A stretch of DNA of 64,000 nucleotides from Arthrobacter sp. QXT-31 (lineage in GTDB: Bacteria > Actinomycetota > Actinomycetes > Actinomycetales > Micrococcaceae), in contig NZ_CP019304.1 of NCBI RefSeq assembly GCF_001969265.1, positions 4,154,001-4,218,000 of the forward strand, written 5' to 3'. The notes beneath the pieces were generated by a model. The model had not been told where the DNA came from. It made no database searches and saw only the letters and a program-made list of their open reading frames with translations. The position numbers and the translations under genes are program-made. Positions 9,005-17,971 of this stretch are shown piece by piece (the first letter of the stretch is position 1; each line of letters opens with the position of its first letter).

Positions 9005-10516
9005 ATGACTACCCCCTCCGCCGCTCCTGCTGCCATCCCTGCCGTCACCGCCGAAACGCCCGTTCGCGTCCGCTTCTGCCCGTCTCCCACGGGCACCCCG
9101 CACGTCGGGCTGATCCGCACGGCGCTGTTCAACTGGGCCTATGCCCGCCACACAGGCGGCAAGATGATTTTCCGCATCGAGGACACCGACTCGGCGCGCG
9201 ACAGCGAGGAAAGCTACCACCAGCTGCTGGACGCCCTGAAGTGGCTCGGCATCGACTGGGACGAGGGCGTCGAGGTGGGCGGGCCGCACGAACCGTACCG
9301 CCAGTCGCAGCGGAGCGAGCTGTACCAGGATGTCATCGCCAAGCTCAGGGCAGGCGGCCACATCTACGAGTCCTACTCGACCCCTGACGAGATCGAAGCG
9401 CGCCACCGGGCCGCCGGCCGGGACCCCAAGCTGGGCTATGACGGGTTTGACCGTGACCTCAGCGAGGAACAGGTCGCTGCCTTCAAGGCCGAGGGCCGGG
9501 AAGCGGTACTGCGGCTGAGGATGCCGGACGAGGACATCACGTTCACCGACCTGGTCCGGGGCGAGATCACGTTCAAGGCCGGCTCTGTGCCGGACTTCGC
9601 CGTGGTGCGGGCTAACGGCGCACCGCTGTACACCCTGGTCAACCCGGTGGACGATGCCCTCATGGGCATCACCCACGTCCTTCGCGGCGAGGACCTGCTG
9701 AGCTCCACGCCGCGCCAGATCGCCCTGTACCGGGCGCTGTATGCGGTGGGTGTGGCAGAGTACATGCCGGAGTTCGGCCACCTGCCTTACGTCATGGGCC
9801 AGGGCAACAAGAAGCTGTCCAAGCGCGACCCGGAATCGAGCCTGTTCCTGCACCGGGAACGCGGCTTCATCCCCGAGGGCCTGCTGAACTACCTGTCTCT
9901 GCTGGGCTGGTCCCTGAGCGCCGACGAGGACATCTTCACGGTGGACCAGATGGTGAAGAACTTCGACATCCACGACGTCCTGGCCAACCCGGCCCGCTTC
10001 GACCTCAAGAAGGCCGAAGCGATCAACGGAACGCACGTCCGGCTGCTGGACCCCGCGGTCTTCCGCGAAAGGCTGGTCCCGTACCTCCGCCACGAGGGCC
10101 TGGTGGGGGAGATTCTCACCGACCGCCAGGAGGAGATCCTGACCGAAGCCGCACCGCTCGTCCAGGAACGGATCACCCTGCTCGGCGAAGCTCCGGAGAT
10201 GCTGGCTTTCCTCTTCAAGTCTGACGACCAGATCGACGTCGCCGCTGACGCCCGCAAGGGCCTGCCGGAGAACGTCACCGAGGTCCTCGAGGCGGCGCTG
10301 GCAGCCCTCGAACCGATCAGCGACTGGAACGCAGAGAACATCCAGTCCGCCCTGAAGCAGGCGTTGGTGGAGGACTTGGGTATCAAGCCGCGGCTTGCGT
10401 TCGGTCCAGTGCGCACTGCGATCTCCGGCCGCCGGATCTCCCCGCCGCTCTTTGAGTCCATGGTCATCCTGGGCAAGGACTCGTCTCTGGCGCGCCTGCG
10501 CGCTTTCCGCGGCTGA
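9005..10516 (+). CDS. gltX: glutamyl-tRNA synthetase
   Basis: A class I synthetase that charges tRNA-Glu, and in actinobacteria also tRNA-Gln before GatCAB amidation. The 503 residues contain the modified HIGH motif [17 protein letters not shown] and the KMSKS equivalent KLSKR at 270-274. The anticodon-binding domain follows. Strikingly, the tRNA-Gln and tRNA-Glu genes are only 0.9 kb downstream. TAAAGT lies 10 bp before the ATG, again with no clear ribosome binding site. The stop overlaps the next start (TGATG). Confidence 0.97.
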   Translation: MTTPSAAPAAIPAVTAETPVRVRFCPSPTGTPHVGLIRTALFNWAYARHTGGKMIFRIEDTDSARDSEESYHQLLDALKWLGIDWDEGVEVGGPHEPYRQSQRSELYQDVIAKLRAGGHIYESYSTPDEIEARHRAAGRDPKLGYDGFDRDLSEEQVAAFKAEGREAVLRLRMPDEDITFTDLVRGEITFKAGSVPDFAVVRANGAPLYTLVNPVDDALMGITHVLRGEDLLSSTPRQIALYRALYAVGVAEYMPEFGHLPYVMGQGNKKLSKRDPESSLFLHRERGFIPEGLLNYLSLLGWSLSADEDIFTVDQMVKNFDIHDVLANPARFDLKKAEAINGTHVRLLDPAVFRERLVPYLRHEGLVGEILTDRQEEILTEAAPLVQERITLLGEAPEMLAFLFKSDDQIDVAADARKGLPENVTEVLEAALAALEPISDWNAENIQSALKQALVEDLGIKPRLAFGPVRTAISGRRISPPLFESMVILGKDSSLARLRAFRG

Positions 10517-11268
10517 TGTCACACCCTGCAGCCGAAACCGCTGTCCTTTCACCTGGCCTCGGGGCAGTCAGCGGTGTCCTGTTCGACATCGACGACACGC
10601 TGGTGGACCTTGCCTACGCCATGACCACGGCGCTGCGGGACGCCAGCGAACACCTCCTGCCCGGCCTCGACCAGGCCGGGTGGGACCGGGTGGGGCGGAT
10701 CTTCACGCACGAGACGACCCACTACTACGACCGCTACCTTGCCGGCGAGTTGACGTTCAATGAGCAGCGGCTGCTCCGGGGCCGTGCGGCCCTGGGGCAC
10801 TTCGGCGTCGAGATGGGCGAGGGGGAGGAAGCGCATAACTGGCTCAGCACCTATGCACGGTTGCAGCCCAGCTATGTTCGGGCCTTTGAGGACGTCGTGC
10901 CGCTTCTCGACGCCCTGGACCAGGCGGGCATTCCCTACGGGGCTGTGAGCAACAATGTGCACGACTACCAGCGGGCAAAGCTGGACAGTGCCGGACTGGA
11001 ACGGATCCGGTTCCTCGTGGGCACGGACACGGTGGGTGTTCCCAAGCCGGACCCGGCCATCTACCTCGAGGGTGTCCGGCTGATCGGCAGCACTCCTGCC
11101 ACCACTCTGTATATCGGGGACAACCGGCTTCTGGACGCTGAGGGCTCGACGGCGGCAGGACTGTCGGGCATCTGGCTGAACCGCGGCGGGGAACAGGCCC
11201 CTGGTTTCCAGGGGCAGGAAGTCGCCTCCCTGCTGGAACTCCTGGCGCTGCCTGCCGGCTCCAGCTAG
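10516..11268 (+). CDS. HAD-family hydrolase
   Basis: A 250-residue haloacid dehalogenase-type phosphatase. Motif I is FDIDDTLVD with nucleophile Asp24 and acid/base Asp26. A helical cap follows, then motif II near VSNN, motif III Lys in GVPKPDPAIYL and motif IV YIGDNRLLDAEGS. The layout is that of subclass IA phosphatases acting on small phosphorylated metabolites; the substrate is unknown. It is translationally coupled to gltX by a 1-bp overlap. Confidence 0.9.
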   Translation: MSHPAAETAVLSPGLGAVSGVLFDIDDTLVDLAYAMTTALRDASEHLLPGLDQAGWDRVGRIFTHETTHYYDRYLAGELTFNEQRLLRGRAALGHFGVEMGEGEEAHNWLSTYARLQPSYVRAFEDVVPLLDALDQAGIPYGAVSNNVHDYQRAKLDSAGLERIRFLVGTDTVGVPKPDPAIYLEGVRLIGSTPATTLYIGDNRLLDAEGSTAAGLSGIWLNRGGEQAPGFQGQEVASLLELLALPAGSS

Positions 11269-11338
11269 CCGGTTGGGTCCGTTGCCTGCTCCCGCTTGAG
11301 GCGTTCAGAAAGTGTGGCGCAGGTAACGGCCTGCCGAT

Positions 11339-11367
11339 TTGTGCGGCGCAAAAGTCTCGGGTAGAGT
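11339..11367 (+). promoter_or_regulatory. promoter for the tRNA-Gln/tRNA-Glu unit
   Basis: TTGTGC and TAGAGT are spaced by 17 bp, about 65 bp upstream of tRNA-Gln. This is a good SigA-type match in otherwise GC-rich DNA. Confidence 0.6.
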
Positions 11368-11431
11368 AATTACTCGTGCTGAGGGGCACGGAGCGAAAGA
11401 TAAAGACTTTCCACCGGCCCGAAAGTGCCAA

Positions 11432-11503
11432 TGGGATATGGTGTAATTGGCAACACTACGGTTTCTGGTACCGTCATTCTAGGTTCGAGTCCTGGTATCC
11501 CAG
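11432..11503 (+). tRNA. tRNA-Gln (anticodon CTG)
   Basis: Cloverleaf: acceptor TGGGATA pairs with TATCCCA, D-stem GTGT with ACAC, anticodon stem ACGGT/ACCGT around loop TTCTGGT (anticodon CTG), and T-arm CTAGG-TTCGAGT-CCTGG. The 3' CCA is not encoded. Confidence 0.96.
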
Positions 11504-11602
11504 CTCTGGATTTCTCCGGATTTTCCGAAGAATTTCAGGTGTTGCGAATCGAAAATCATCGATTTGGAACAAAGCCAAATGTGTGAAACACTAACTTGGC
11601 TT

Positions 11603-11622
11603 GATCAGCGGAAACGCTGATC
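11603..11622 (+). other. perfect GNRA-tetraloop hairpin between the two tRNAs
   Basis: GATCAGCG-GAAA-CGCTGATC forms an 8-bp perfect stem with a GAAA tetraloop, 11 bp before tRNA-Glu. It lacks a T-run, so it looks like an RNA structural or processing element rather than a terminator. Confidence 0.6.
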
Positions 11623-11633
11623 GGAAAGTACGC

Positions 11634-11706
11634 GGCCCCATCGTATAGCGGCCTAGTACGCCGCCCTCTCACGGCGGTAACGCGGGTTCGAATCCCGCTG
11701 GGGTCA
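11634..11706 (+). tRNA. tRNA-Glu (anticodon CTC)
   Basis: Acceptor GGCCCCA pairs with TGGGGTC (one G-T wobble), discriminator A. Anticodon stem CCGCC/GGCGG encloses CTCTCAC, giving anticodon CTC. The T-arm is GCGGG-TTCGAAT-CCCGC. CCA is not encoded. Confidence 0.96.
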
Positions 11707-11711
11707 CAAGC

Positions 11712-11747
11712 AACCGGCTCCGGGCAACAGCCCGGGGCCGGTTTTGT
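11712..11747 (+). terminator. intrinsic terminator of the tRNA unit
   Basis: AACCGGCTCCGGGC-AACA-GCCCGGGGCCGGTT forms a 14-bp stem with a G-T pair and a tetraloop, followed by TTGTGTT. It begins 6 bp after tRNA-Glu. Confidence 0.85.
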
Positions 11748-11768
11748 GTTGCCTGAATTTGTATGGTC

Positions 11769-11858
11769 TGTTCTGTGGTTCTGCTCTGTACTGTGGCTCC
11801 ACTCTGTTCGGTGGCTCCACTCTGTCCTGTGGTTCCGCTCTGTTCGGTGGTCCTGAAC
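11769..11858 (+). repeat. five imperfect 18-bp tandem repeats
   Basis: Units follow TGT[TAC]C[TG]GTGG[CT]TCC[AG]CTC: 11769-11786, 11787-11804, 11805-11822, 11823-11840 and a diverged 11841-11858. They fill the gap between the tRNA terminator and the dynamin-like gene. The array is open in frame with that gene (period 6 codons, Cys/Val/Pro/Leu rich), but the ORF start inside it is unlikely to be used. Confidence 0.85.
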
Positions 11859-11891
11859 CCCAAAACACATCTGAACTGGCATGATGAGGCT

Positions 11892-13688
11892 GTGACCTCC
11901 AACCGGATCCCGCCAGCCAGCGGCCAGGACATGGAAACGCAGCCTGCCGGCGTGCGCCTCCTCGAGGAGGTCCGCCGCAACCTGGCAGATGTCACGCTGC
12001 CGCTGGCGCTGCCGACGGCCGACCAGGCACGGCTGGAGATCCGGAACTCCGTGGCCCAGCTCGATGACTACATCCTGCCCCGCTACCGCAGCCTGGACGC
12101 CCCGCTGCTGGCCGTCGTCGGCGGTTCAACGGGCGCCGGCAAATCAACTCTCGTGAACGCGCTCGTGGGCCATCCCGTAACGCGTGCCGGGGCCATCCGG
12201 CCCACCACCCGGCAGCCCATCCTGCTGCACCATCCCTCGGAAGCCGCCTGGTTCGAGGACCAGCGGGTACTGCCCGGCCTCAGCCGGATCCGCGGAACCG
12301 TAGTCCCGGCCGCTGTCCCGGCCCTCCCAAACCGCCAGCCGGCCGGGCAGGCCGGGCCGCCGTCGGACTCTGCTCCCGTCTCGTCGCTGGTCCTGGTAGG
12401 CGAACCAGCCGTGCCCGAAGGCATTGCACTGCTGGATGCGCCCGACGTCGACTCCATCTCCGACGAGAACCGCAGGCTCGCCGGGCAGTTGCTGGCGGCC
12501 GCCGACCTCTGGATCTTCGTGACCACCGCCAACCGGTACGCCGACGCCGTCCCATGGAAGCTGCTGCTGAACGCGGCATCGCGGGACATCATGGTGGCGG
12601 TGGTCCTCGACCGTGTGCCGCCGGCCGCTGAAGCGGAAGTGCGCGAGGACCTGCGCAGCATGCTGGCGCGGGAGGGCTTGGGCGCCGCGCGCCTCTTCGT
12701 CATTCCGGAAGTCGTGCTCGGCAGCGCCGGCATGCTTCCGGCGGAAACCGTGCAGCCGCTGAAAGCCTGGCTGCGCGGCCTTGCCGAAGATGCGGCGGCC
12801 CGCGCCGACATCGCAAGGCGGACGCTGCATGGTGCTGTACGAGAGCTGGGCCAGCGTGTGGCGCACATCGCCGAAGCCGCCGGGGAACAGGGCCGCGCCG
12901 CCACCCTGCTGGGTGATGACGTGCGGGCCGCCTACCAGGATGCGGGCACACGGATCATCGACGCCACCAAAGACGGTGCCCTCCTCCGTGGCGAGGTCCT
13001 GGCCCGCTGGCAGGACTTCGTGGGAACGGGCGAGTTCTTCCGCAGCCTGGAGCAGAACGTGGGGCGGTTCCGCGACCGCCTGGGCGCATTCTTCCGCGGC
13101 GAGCCTGCGCCGGCAGTGAAAGTGGAAACCGCCATTGAAACAGGCCTCCAGGCGGTCATCCTGGATGAGGCTGCCAAGGCAGCGGAGGACGCAGACCAGC
13201 GTTGGCGCTCGGATCCGGCGGGCCGGCAGCTCCTGGGCACGGACGACCTCTCCGGAACGGGTCCCGGCTTTGGGGACCGCGTGGCGGCGGAAATACGCGA
13301 CTGGCAGGCTGGGCTGATGGAACTGATCAGGACCGAAGGCCAGGACAAGCGGACCCAGGCGCGGTGGCTGTCCTTTGGCATCAACGGCCTCGGTGCAGCC
13401 CTGATGATTGTGGTTTTTTCCATGACGGCCGGGCTGACCGGCCTGGAGATCGGCGTCGCCGGGGGCACCGCGGTGGTGGGGCAGAAACTGCTGGAAGCCG
13501 TCTTCGGCGAGGACGCCGTACGCCGGCTCGCCCACACCGCCCGCGACGACCTGAGCAGCAGGTGCCGAAACCTGCTGGCGGCGGAGCAGGAGCGGTTCCT
13601 GGAGAGGCTGGACGCGGACGCCGGGAAGGCCGCCGTCGAGCTCGCCGAGCATGCACGGGCGCTGACGCGGTTGGCGGACGCCACGTGA
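11892..13688 (+). CDS. dynamin-like GTPase, first of a pair
   Basis: A large GTPase of about 598 residues. The G1 P-loop GGSTGAGKS lies near residues 77-85, a G2-type Thr segment RPTTRQP follows, and LLDAPDVDS is the G3 motif. The C-terminal half is helical with a hydrophobic segment near residues 495-540 (INGLGAALMIVVFSMTAG), which suggests membrane contact. Pairing with a second GTPase that overlaps it by 4 bp resembles the DynA/DynB bacterial dynamins of Streptomyces, involved in division-site membrane remodelling; assignment by arrangement is inference. Start GTG 11892 (GAGG nearby) is my choice; ATG 11931 is possible. Confidence 0.85.
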   Translation: MTSNRIPPASGQDMETQPAGVRLLEEVRRNLADVTLPLALPTADQARLEIRNSVAQLDDYILPRYRSLDAPLLAVVGGSTGAGKSTLVNALVGHPVTRAGAIRPTTRQPILLHHPSEAAWFEDQRVLPGLSRIRGTVVPAAVPALPNRQPAGQAGPPSDSAPVSSLVLVGEPAVPEGIALLDAPDVDSISDENRRLAGQLLAAADLWIFVTTANRYADAVPWKLLLNAASRDIMVAVVLDRVPPAAEAEVREDLRSMLAREGLGAARLFVIPEVVLGSAGMLPAETVQPLKAWLRGLAEDAAARADIARRTLHGAVRELGQRVAHIAEAAGEQGRAATLLGDDVRAAYQDAGTRIIDATKDGALLRGEVLARWQDFVGTGEFFRSLEQNVGRFRDRLGAFFRGEPAPAVKVETAIETGLQAVILDEAAKAAEDADQRWRSDPAGRQLLGTDDLSGTGPGFGDRVAAEIRDWQAGLMELIRTEGQDKRTQARWLSFGINGLGAALMIVVFSMTAGLTGLEIGVAGGTAVVGQKLLEAVFGEDAVRRLAHTARDDLSSRCRNLLAAEQERFLERLDADAGKAAVELAEHARALTRLADAT

Positions 13689-15298
13689 ACCGCCGGGGGA
13701 GGATGAAGGAAGAGACACGGCTGCAGGGCCGCCTCGAAGCGCTGGGCGAGGCGCGTGAACTGGCCGAAGGCGTGCTGCCCGACGCCGCGCTGGAGGACGT
13801 TCTCGGGGTGCTGGAACGTGCCCGGTCACGGCGTGCGCTCTCAGCAGAGCACACGGTGGTGGGCTTCTTTGGAGCGACCGGAAGCGGAAAGTCCACGCTG
13901 TTCAACGCCGTAAACGGCGCTGAAATTGCGACGGCGGCGGCGCGCCGGCCGACCACGTCCGAACCTTTGGCGAGTGTGTGGGGTGCCGACGGCAGCGAGC
14001 CGCTGCTTGACTGGCTGGACGTGAAGGCGCGCCACCATGCAGTCCCCGTGGACGGGTTCGCCGACGAGGACACCGGGCTGATTCTGCTGGACTTGCCCGA
14101 CTTTGATTCCACGCGGACTGCGAACCGGGATATCGTGCAGCGGCTGGTGGGAATGGTGGATGTCCTGGTCTGGGTGCTGGATCCGCAAAAGTACGCCGAT
14201 GCCGCCGTCCACAACGGATTTCTGGCGCCGCTGGCGTCGCACGGTGCCGTCACGCTGGTGGTGCTCAACCAGGTGGACAGGCTGCCGGATGCCGACGTCA
14301 AGCCCGTGCTGGAGTCGCTGAAGGGGATCCTCGCCCGCGACGGGCTGGGCAAGGTACAGGTCCTGGCCGCCTCCGCGCTGACCGGATCGGGAGTGGACAA
14401 TGTCCGGGCTGCCATCCGCCGTGTGGTGTCGCAGCGGGAAGCACTGTCCCTTCGGCTGTCCGCGGATGTGACCAAGGCTGCGGCCCAGCTGCAGGAAGCC
14501 TCCGGCCGCGGGGATGCTGCAGGCGTTCAGCGCGGGACCGCGGCGCGGCTCGCTGATGAGCTGGCCAAGGCGGCCAACGTGCCGCTGGTGGCCGATGCCG
14601 TGTCCTCGTCGTACCGGATCGAGTCGACCCGGCGCACAGGCTGGCCGGTGACCCGCTGGCTGGTGCGCTTCAGACCCGATCCGCTGCGCCGGCTCAACCT
14701 GCGCCGTGACGCCAGCGCCGAGGTGAACCGGACGTCCCTGCCGCCCGCGGGCGCTCCGGAACGCGCGCGGACCGACGCTGCCGTTCGCAACTTTGCCGAC
14801 GCCGCCAGTGACGGTGCACCCGGTCCCTGGCGCGCCTCCATCCGCACGGCCGCCCGGATGGGGAGGGACCGGCTGCCGGATGCTCTTGACCAGGCCATCG
14901 CCGGGGCAGATCTTGGAGCGGGGCGGAAGTCCTGGTGGTGGGGTGCCTTCAACATCATCCAATGGCTGGCGCTGCTCGCGGCCGTGGCTGGCCTGGGCTG
15001 GCTGGGCGTGCTTGCGGGCCTCGGTTACCTGCAGCTGCCCGTTCCCGAGGTGCCGCGTGTGGAGGGCTGGCCCGTGCCCACCCTGATGGTTGCGGGCGGA
15101 GCCGCACTAGGGATCCTGCTCGCCGTGACGGCCAAGTTCATTACTGCCGGGGTGGCGAAGCGCCGCGGCGCCAGGGCCAGGAAGCGGCTCAATGCGGCGG
15201 TGGCAGACGTGGCGGACCGGCTGGTGGTGGAACCCGTGGAGGCGGAAGTTCGGCGATTGGAAGCGTTTAACGCCGCGCTGCGGACGGCCGCGGGCTAG
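13685..15298 (+). CDS. dynamin-like GTPase, second of a pair
   Basis: A 537-residue GTPase with P-loop GATGSGKST at 63-71, G3 LLDLPDFDS and G4 NQVD. Two C-terminal membrane segments are visible (IIQWLALLAAVAGLGWLG and LMVAGGAALGILLAVTAKF) followed by a basic tail. The GTG at 13685 overlaps the stop of the first GTPase (GTGA); the ATG at 13703 sits directly against a GGGGGAGG run, too close for that run to serve it. Translational coupling implies balanced amounts and probably a hetero-oligomer. Confidence 0.87.
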   Translation: MNRRGRMKEETRLQGRLEALGEARELAEGVLPDAALEDVLGVLERARSRRALSAEHTVVGFFGATGSGKSTLFNAVNGAEIATAAARRPTTSEPLASVWGADGSEPLLDWLDVKARHHAVPVDGFADEDTGLILLDLPDFDSTRTANRDIVQRLVGMVDVLVWVLDPQKYADAAVHNGFLAPLASHGAVTLVVLNQVDRLPDADVKPVLESLKGILARDGLGKVQVLAASALTGSGVDNVRAAIRRVVSQREALSLRLSADVTKAAAQLQEASGRGDAAGVQRGTAARLADELAKAANVPLVADAVSSSYRIESTRRTGWPVTRWLVRFRPDPLRRLNLRRDASAEVNRTSLPPAGAPERARTDAAVRNFADAASDGAPGPWRASIRTAARMGRDRLPDALDQAIAGADLGAGRKSWWWGAFNIIQWLALLAAVAGLGWLGVLAGLGYLQLPVPEVPRVEGWPVPTLMVAGGAALGILLAVTAKFITAGVAKRRGARARKRLNAAVADVADRLVVEPVEAEVRRLEAFNAALRTAAG

Positions 15299-15311
15299 CT
15301 TTGCCGGCGCG

Positions 15312-15863
15312 TCAGCCGGCTGCTGTCTCCAGGGCCCTCGCGGCATCCCGGACCTTGATCATGGTGCGGAGGTTTCGGGTGGTGGTGGAAGCCTTGTACT
15401 TCGGCTTGGCCGTCAGTTTGCTGAAAGGGCTCTCAAGGGTACCGCCGGCGGGCGCCAGCCAGGCCACGGCTTCGGCGCCCAGCCGTTCCAGCTCCACGTT
15501 GTCCAGTGCTTGCCCTGTCGCGGACAACTCGTCCAGTGCAGCCGGGTCCGAGGCAAGGGTGAGATAGGTGTGGGTGGTTTTGTCGTCGGCTGGGTAGCGG
15601 CACGCGGCCACGAGTTCAGCCACGCGGTCCGAGGTCAGCACCACCACCCAGGCGTCATAGCCGAAGCCCTCCCGCAGCGTTGTCTCGAACTCCTTCTTGA
15701 CGGTGGCAGGACCCAGGTCGCTGGCCAGCACAACATTGCCGCTTGCGAGCAGCGTTTTCACGCCACTGAACGGGCCGTCCTTGAGGGCCTCCTTAAGGTC
15801 CGCCATCTTGATGTTGATGCCGCCCACATTGATGCCGCGGAGGAACACTGCATAGCTGGTCAT
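15312..15863 (-). CDS. DUF1697 domain-containing protein
   Basis: A 183-residue protein beginning MTSYAVFLRGINVGG, the conserved opening of DUF1697 proteins, followed by the family's LLASGNVVL segment. The function is unknown; the family is small, soluble and widespread. It is convergent with the dynamin-like pair, whose stop is 13 bp away. Confidence 0.9.
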   Translation of the reverse strand: MTSYAVFLRGINVGGINIKMADLKEALKDGPFSGVKTLLASGNVVLASDLGPATVKKEFETTLREGFGYDAWVVVLTSDRVAELVAACRYPADDKTTHTYLTLASDPAALDELSATGQALDNVELERLGAEAVAWLAPAGGTLESPFSKLTAKPKYKASTTTRNLRTMIKVRDAARALETAAG

Positions 15864-15938
15864 GCGCCCACACTACTGCGCGATAGTGCGTCACGGCCGA
15901 GCTTCCCTCTACGGTCTCGGACAATATGCCGGCGGGTG

Positions 15939-17765
15939 CTACGGCGCCGGGCCGTCGTCTTCGATGTGGTGAGCTTCGCGAAGCCCCGCTCCAACGCGTC
16001 TGGTTCCGGTCAGACTGGCCAGCCTGGTTCCGGGTAGCGGGGGTGCGGTGGATTGGTAGGTGTGGCCGGTCGGTGTGGTGATTTCGATGGTGTGTCTTGG
16101 TCCTGGTCTGGGTTGGGCTTTCCAGCCGGGGAGTTCTTTGGTGTGGTTGCAGGCTTCGCAGAGTCCGGTGCCGTTGGCGAGGCTGGTTGGGCCGTCGTTG
16201 TGCCAGGGGACGATGTGGTCTAGGTGTCGGATGGGTGCGTCGCAGTAGGGGGTGCGGCAGGTGTCGTCGCGGACCTGGATGAAGCGGCGCAGCGGTGGCG
16301 GGAAGAGCCGCCGTTTCGAGTCCATGGCGACCAGGTCGCCGGTGTCCGGGGCGGTGTAGAGCCGGCGCAGCCAGATCCTCAGGTCTTTCACGGCGCCGTT
16401 CCGGCGGATCACCGCGTCCTTCTTGCCTGTATTCGAGCCGGACGCGTTTGAGCTGCCAGTGTTTGGCTGGAGGGGCTGCTGCGCTACTTGTTCCTGGTTG
16501 AGGAGTTCCTGGGCCCAGGCTGCGGGGACGATGCCGTAGCCGGTGAGCCTTGCAGGTTCGCTGTCCCCCTGGAGGAGGGTGCGGTCGGTCATGACGAGGT
16601 TGACCTCGACGCCGGTAATGCCGCCGGGGGTGCCGGTGGTCCACTCGACGAGGGTGTCGGCCATGGCCTGGTTCCGGGAGCGTGGGTCCCCGGCGGAGCG
16701 GAGGGCGTCGGCCTGCCGGGTGAGTGCCGCATACACGGCCACGCCTTGGTGGGCGGGCAGCAGGGCTGTCAGGTACGTCATGCAGTCCGGGGCCGGGCGC
16801 AAACTCACGCTCCGCTCGGACGCGGCGTGGCTGGCCCGCTGGGTGACCGAGCGCGGGTCACGCCGGGTGGCGGCGGCCTTGACCGCGGCGATGACGCCGC
16901 GGGTCCCCACCCCGTCGAAGGTCCCGGTATCGGCGGCGAGTTCCTCATCGACCGCGGCCCGGTCCTCCACCGTCAGGACGGCCGTTTCCTTCACGACATA
17001 CATGGCCTTTTCTTCATTCAGCAGGCCGGTATCCAATGCACCGAGGGTGTGCGGCATCTCAATGACCAGGGCCTTCGCCATGCCCAGCAGCCGGCCGCCA
17101 CGGTGCGGGGACTCACCCCGGGCCAGCGCGATCTGCTCGGCCACACCCAGGGAGTGTTCCTTGGGCCGCTTCTTGCCCAGGTCCTCGGCCGAGAGGGTGC
17201 TGCTTGTGGCCAGCCCGGAAGCGGCCTGCGCCGGACCGTTCACGGTCGCGGGTCCGGCCTGTTCCTGCCGCTGTCTGGCTTCGAACTCGACGGCCAGCCG
17301 GGCCTGCTGCCCTGTGGCCCAGCGTTTGAATTTCTCCAGCACCGTGGTCTGGTCCATCAGCCCGGGACCATCGGTGCTGAGATCGGCCCGCAACAGCGTC
17401 TTTACCGTCCCGACCCGGTCGTCGACACCCAGCCCAGGTGTAGGAGCGGCGTCGGCACCGGAGGCCGCGCCACTGGCGGTGGGGGCGTCCGTGAACAGGT
17501 GGTCCCTGGAAAGGAGCTCGGGGAACGGGGCATCAAGGAGCTCGGGGAACGGGTCCTCCGGAAAAACCCCGTCCTCATACTCCCCGCCGGGGAAAGGGTC
17601 CTCCGGATACGCGGAGTCCGGATCAGCGCCGTAGGGAAATTCGTCGCCGGCGAAGCCCTCAAAGGGAAAAACCTCTTCGGAGAACCAGCCGTCGGGAACG
17701 GTGTCGCCAGGCAGCCCGCCGGCACGCGTGGCCGGTGCTGCTGCTGAGTTCCCGAGAACCTCCAT
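15939..17765 (-). CDS. DUF222 / HNH endonuclease domain protein
   Basis: About 608 residues. The acidic N-terminus is rich in repeated (E/D)xFP and PFPELL units (roughly residues 25-90) and probably disordered. A DUF222 helical region follows, and the C-terminal HNH domain shows CRTPYCDAPIRHLDHIVPWHNDG and GLCEACNHTK split by the metal-binding loop, with catalytic-type His in LDHIVPWH. Such proteins occur in many dispersed copies in actinobacteria; their role is not established. The start is uncertain: ATG 17765 is chosen, GTG 17813 is also open, and neither has a good ribosome binding site. Confidence 0.88.
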   Translation of the reverse strand: MEVLGNSAAAPATRAGGLPGDTVPDGWFSEEVFPFEGFAGDEFPYGADPDSAYPEDPFPGGEYEDGVFPEDPFPELLDAPFPELLSRDHLFTDAPTASGAASGADAAPTPGLGVDDRVGTVKTLLRADLSTDGPGLMDQTTVLEKFKRWATGQQARLAVEFEARQRQEQAGPATVNGPAQAASGLATSSTLSAEDLGKKRPKEHSLGVAEQIALARGESPHRGGRLLGMAKALVIEMPHTLGALDTGLLNEEKAMYVVKETAVLTVEDRAAVDEELAADTGTFDGVGTRGVIAAVKAAATRRDPRSVTQRASHAASERSVSLRPAPDCMTYLTALLPAHQGVAVYAALTRQADALRSAGDPRSRNQAMADTLVEWTTGTPGGITGVEVNLVMTDRTLLQGDSEPARLTGYGIVPAAWAQELLNQEQVAQQPLQPNTGSSNASGSNTGKKDAVIRRNGAVKDLRIWLRRLYTAPDTGDLVAMDSKRRLFPPPLRRFIQVRDDTCRTPYCDAPIRHLDHIVPWHNDGPTSLANGTGLCEACNHTKELPGWKAQPRPGPRHTIEITTPTGHTYQSTAPPLPGTRLASLTGTRRVGAGLREAHHIEDDGPAP

Positions 17766-17971
17766 GAACACAGTCTGCCTGGGGGGTACGACAAAATAAG
17801 GCGGATCGGGCACCAGATCTGAACAGAATCCAGAAACTTTTTTGGATGCGTCCCGCTACCAAAAACCGGGTAGCAGATCAAGGCGTTTCCGGCGGGGGGA
17901 AGGCCCTGAACTGCCACCCGGTTGGGCGCTGTATTTAGATCCGCTCGCCGGCGGGTCCATCAAGGGGGGAG

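Noticed and set aside
8843..10552. A 569-codon minus-strand frame across gltX
   Set aside because: Shadow of gltX; starts and ends inside neighbouring genes without promoter or ribosome binding site.
11769..11858. CRISPR array before the dynamin genes
   Set aside because: Units are contiguous 18-mers without unique spacers and no cas genes are present.
11763..11891. Extending the first dynamin-like GTPase to the ATG at 11763
   Set aside because: The extension is translated minisatellite (Cys/Val/Pro/Leu repeats) right after a terminator with no ribosome binding site. The GTG at 11892 is more natural.
16488..17747. Plus-strand frames of 419 and 363 codons across the DUF222/HNH gene
   Set aside because: The minus strand carries clear HNH and DUF222 motifs; the plus-strand products show no family features.
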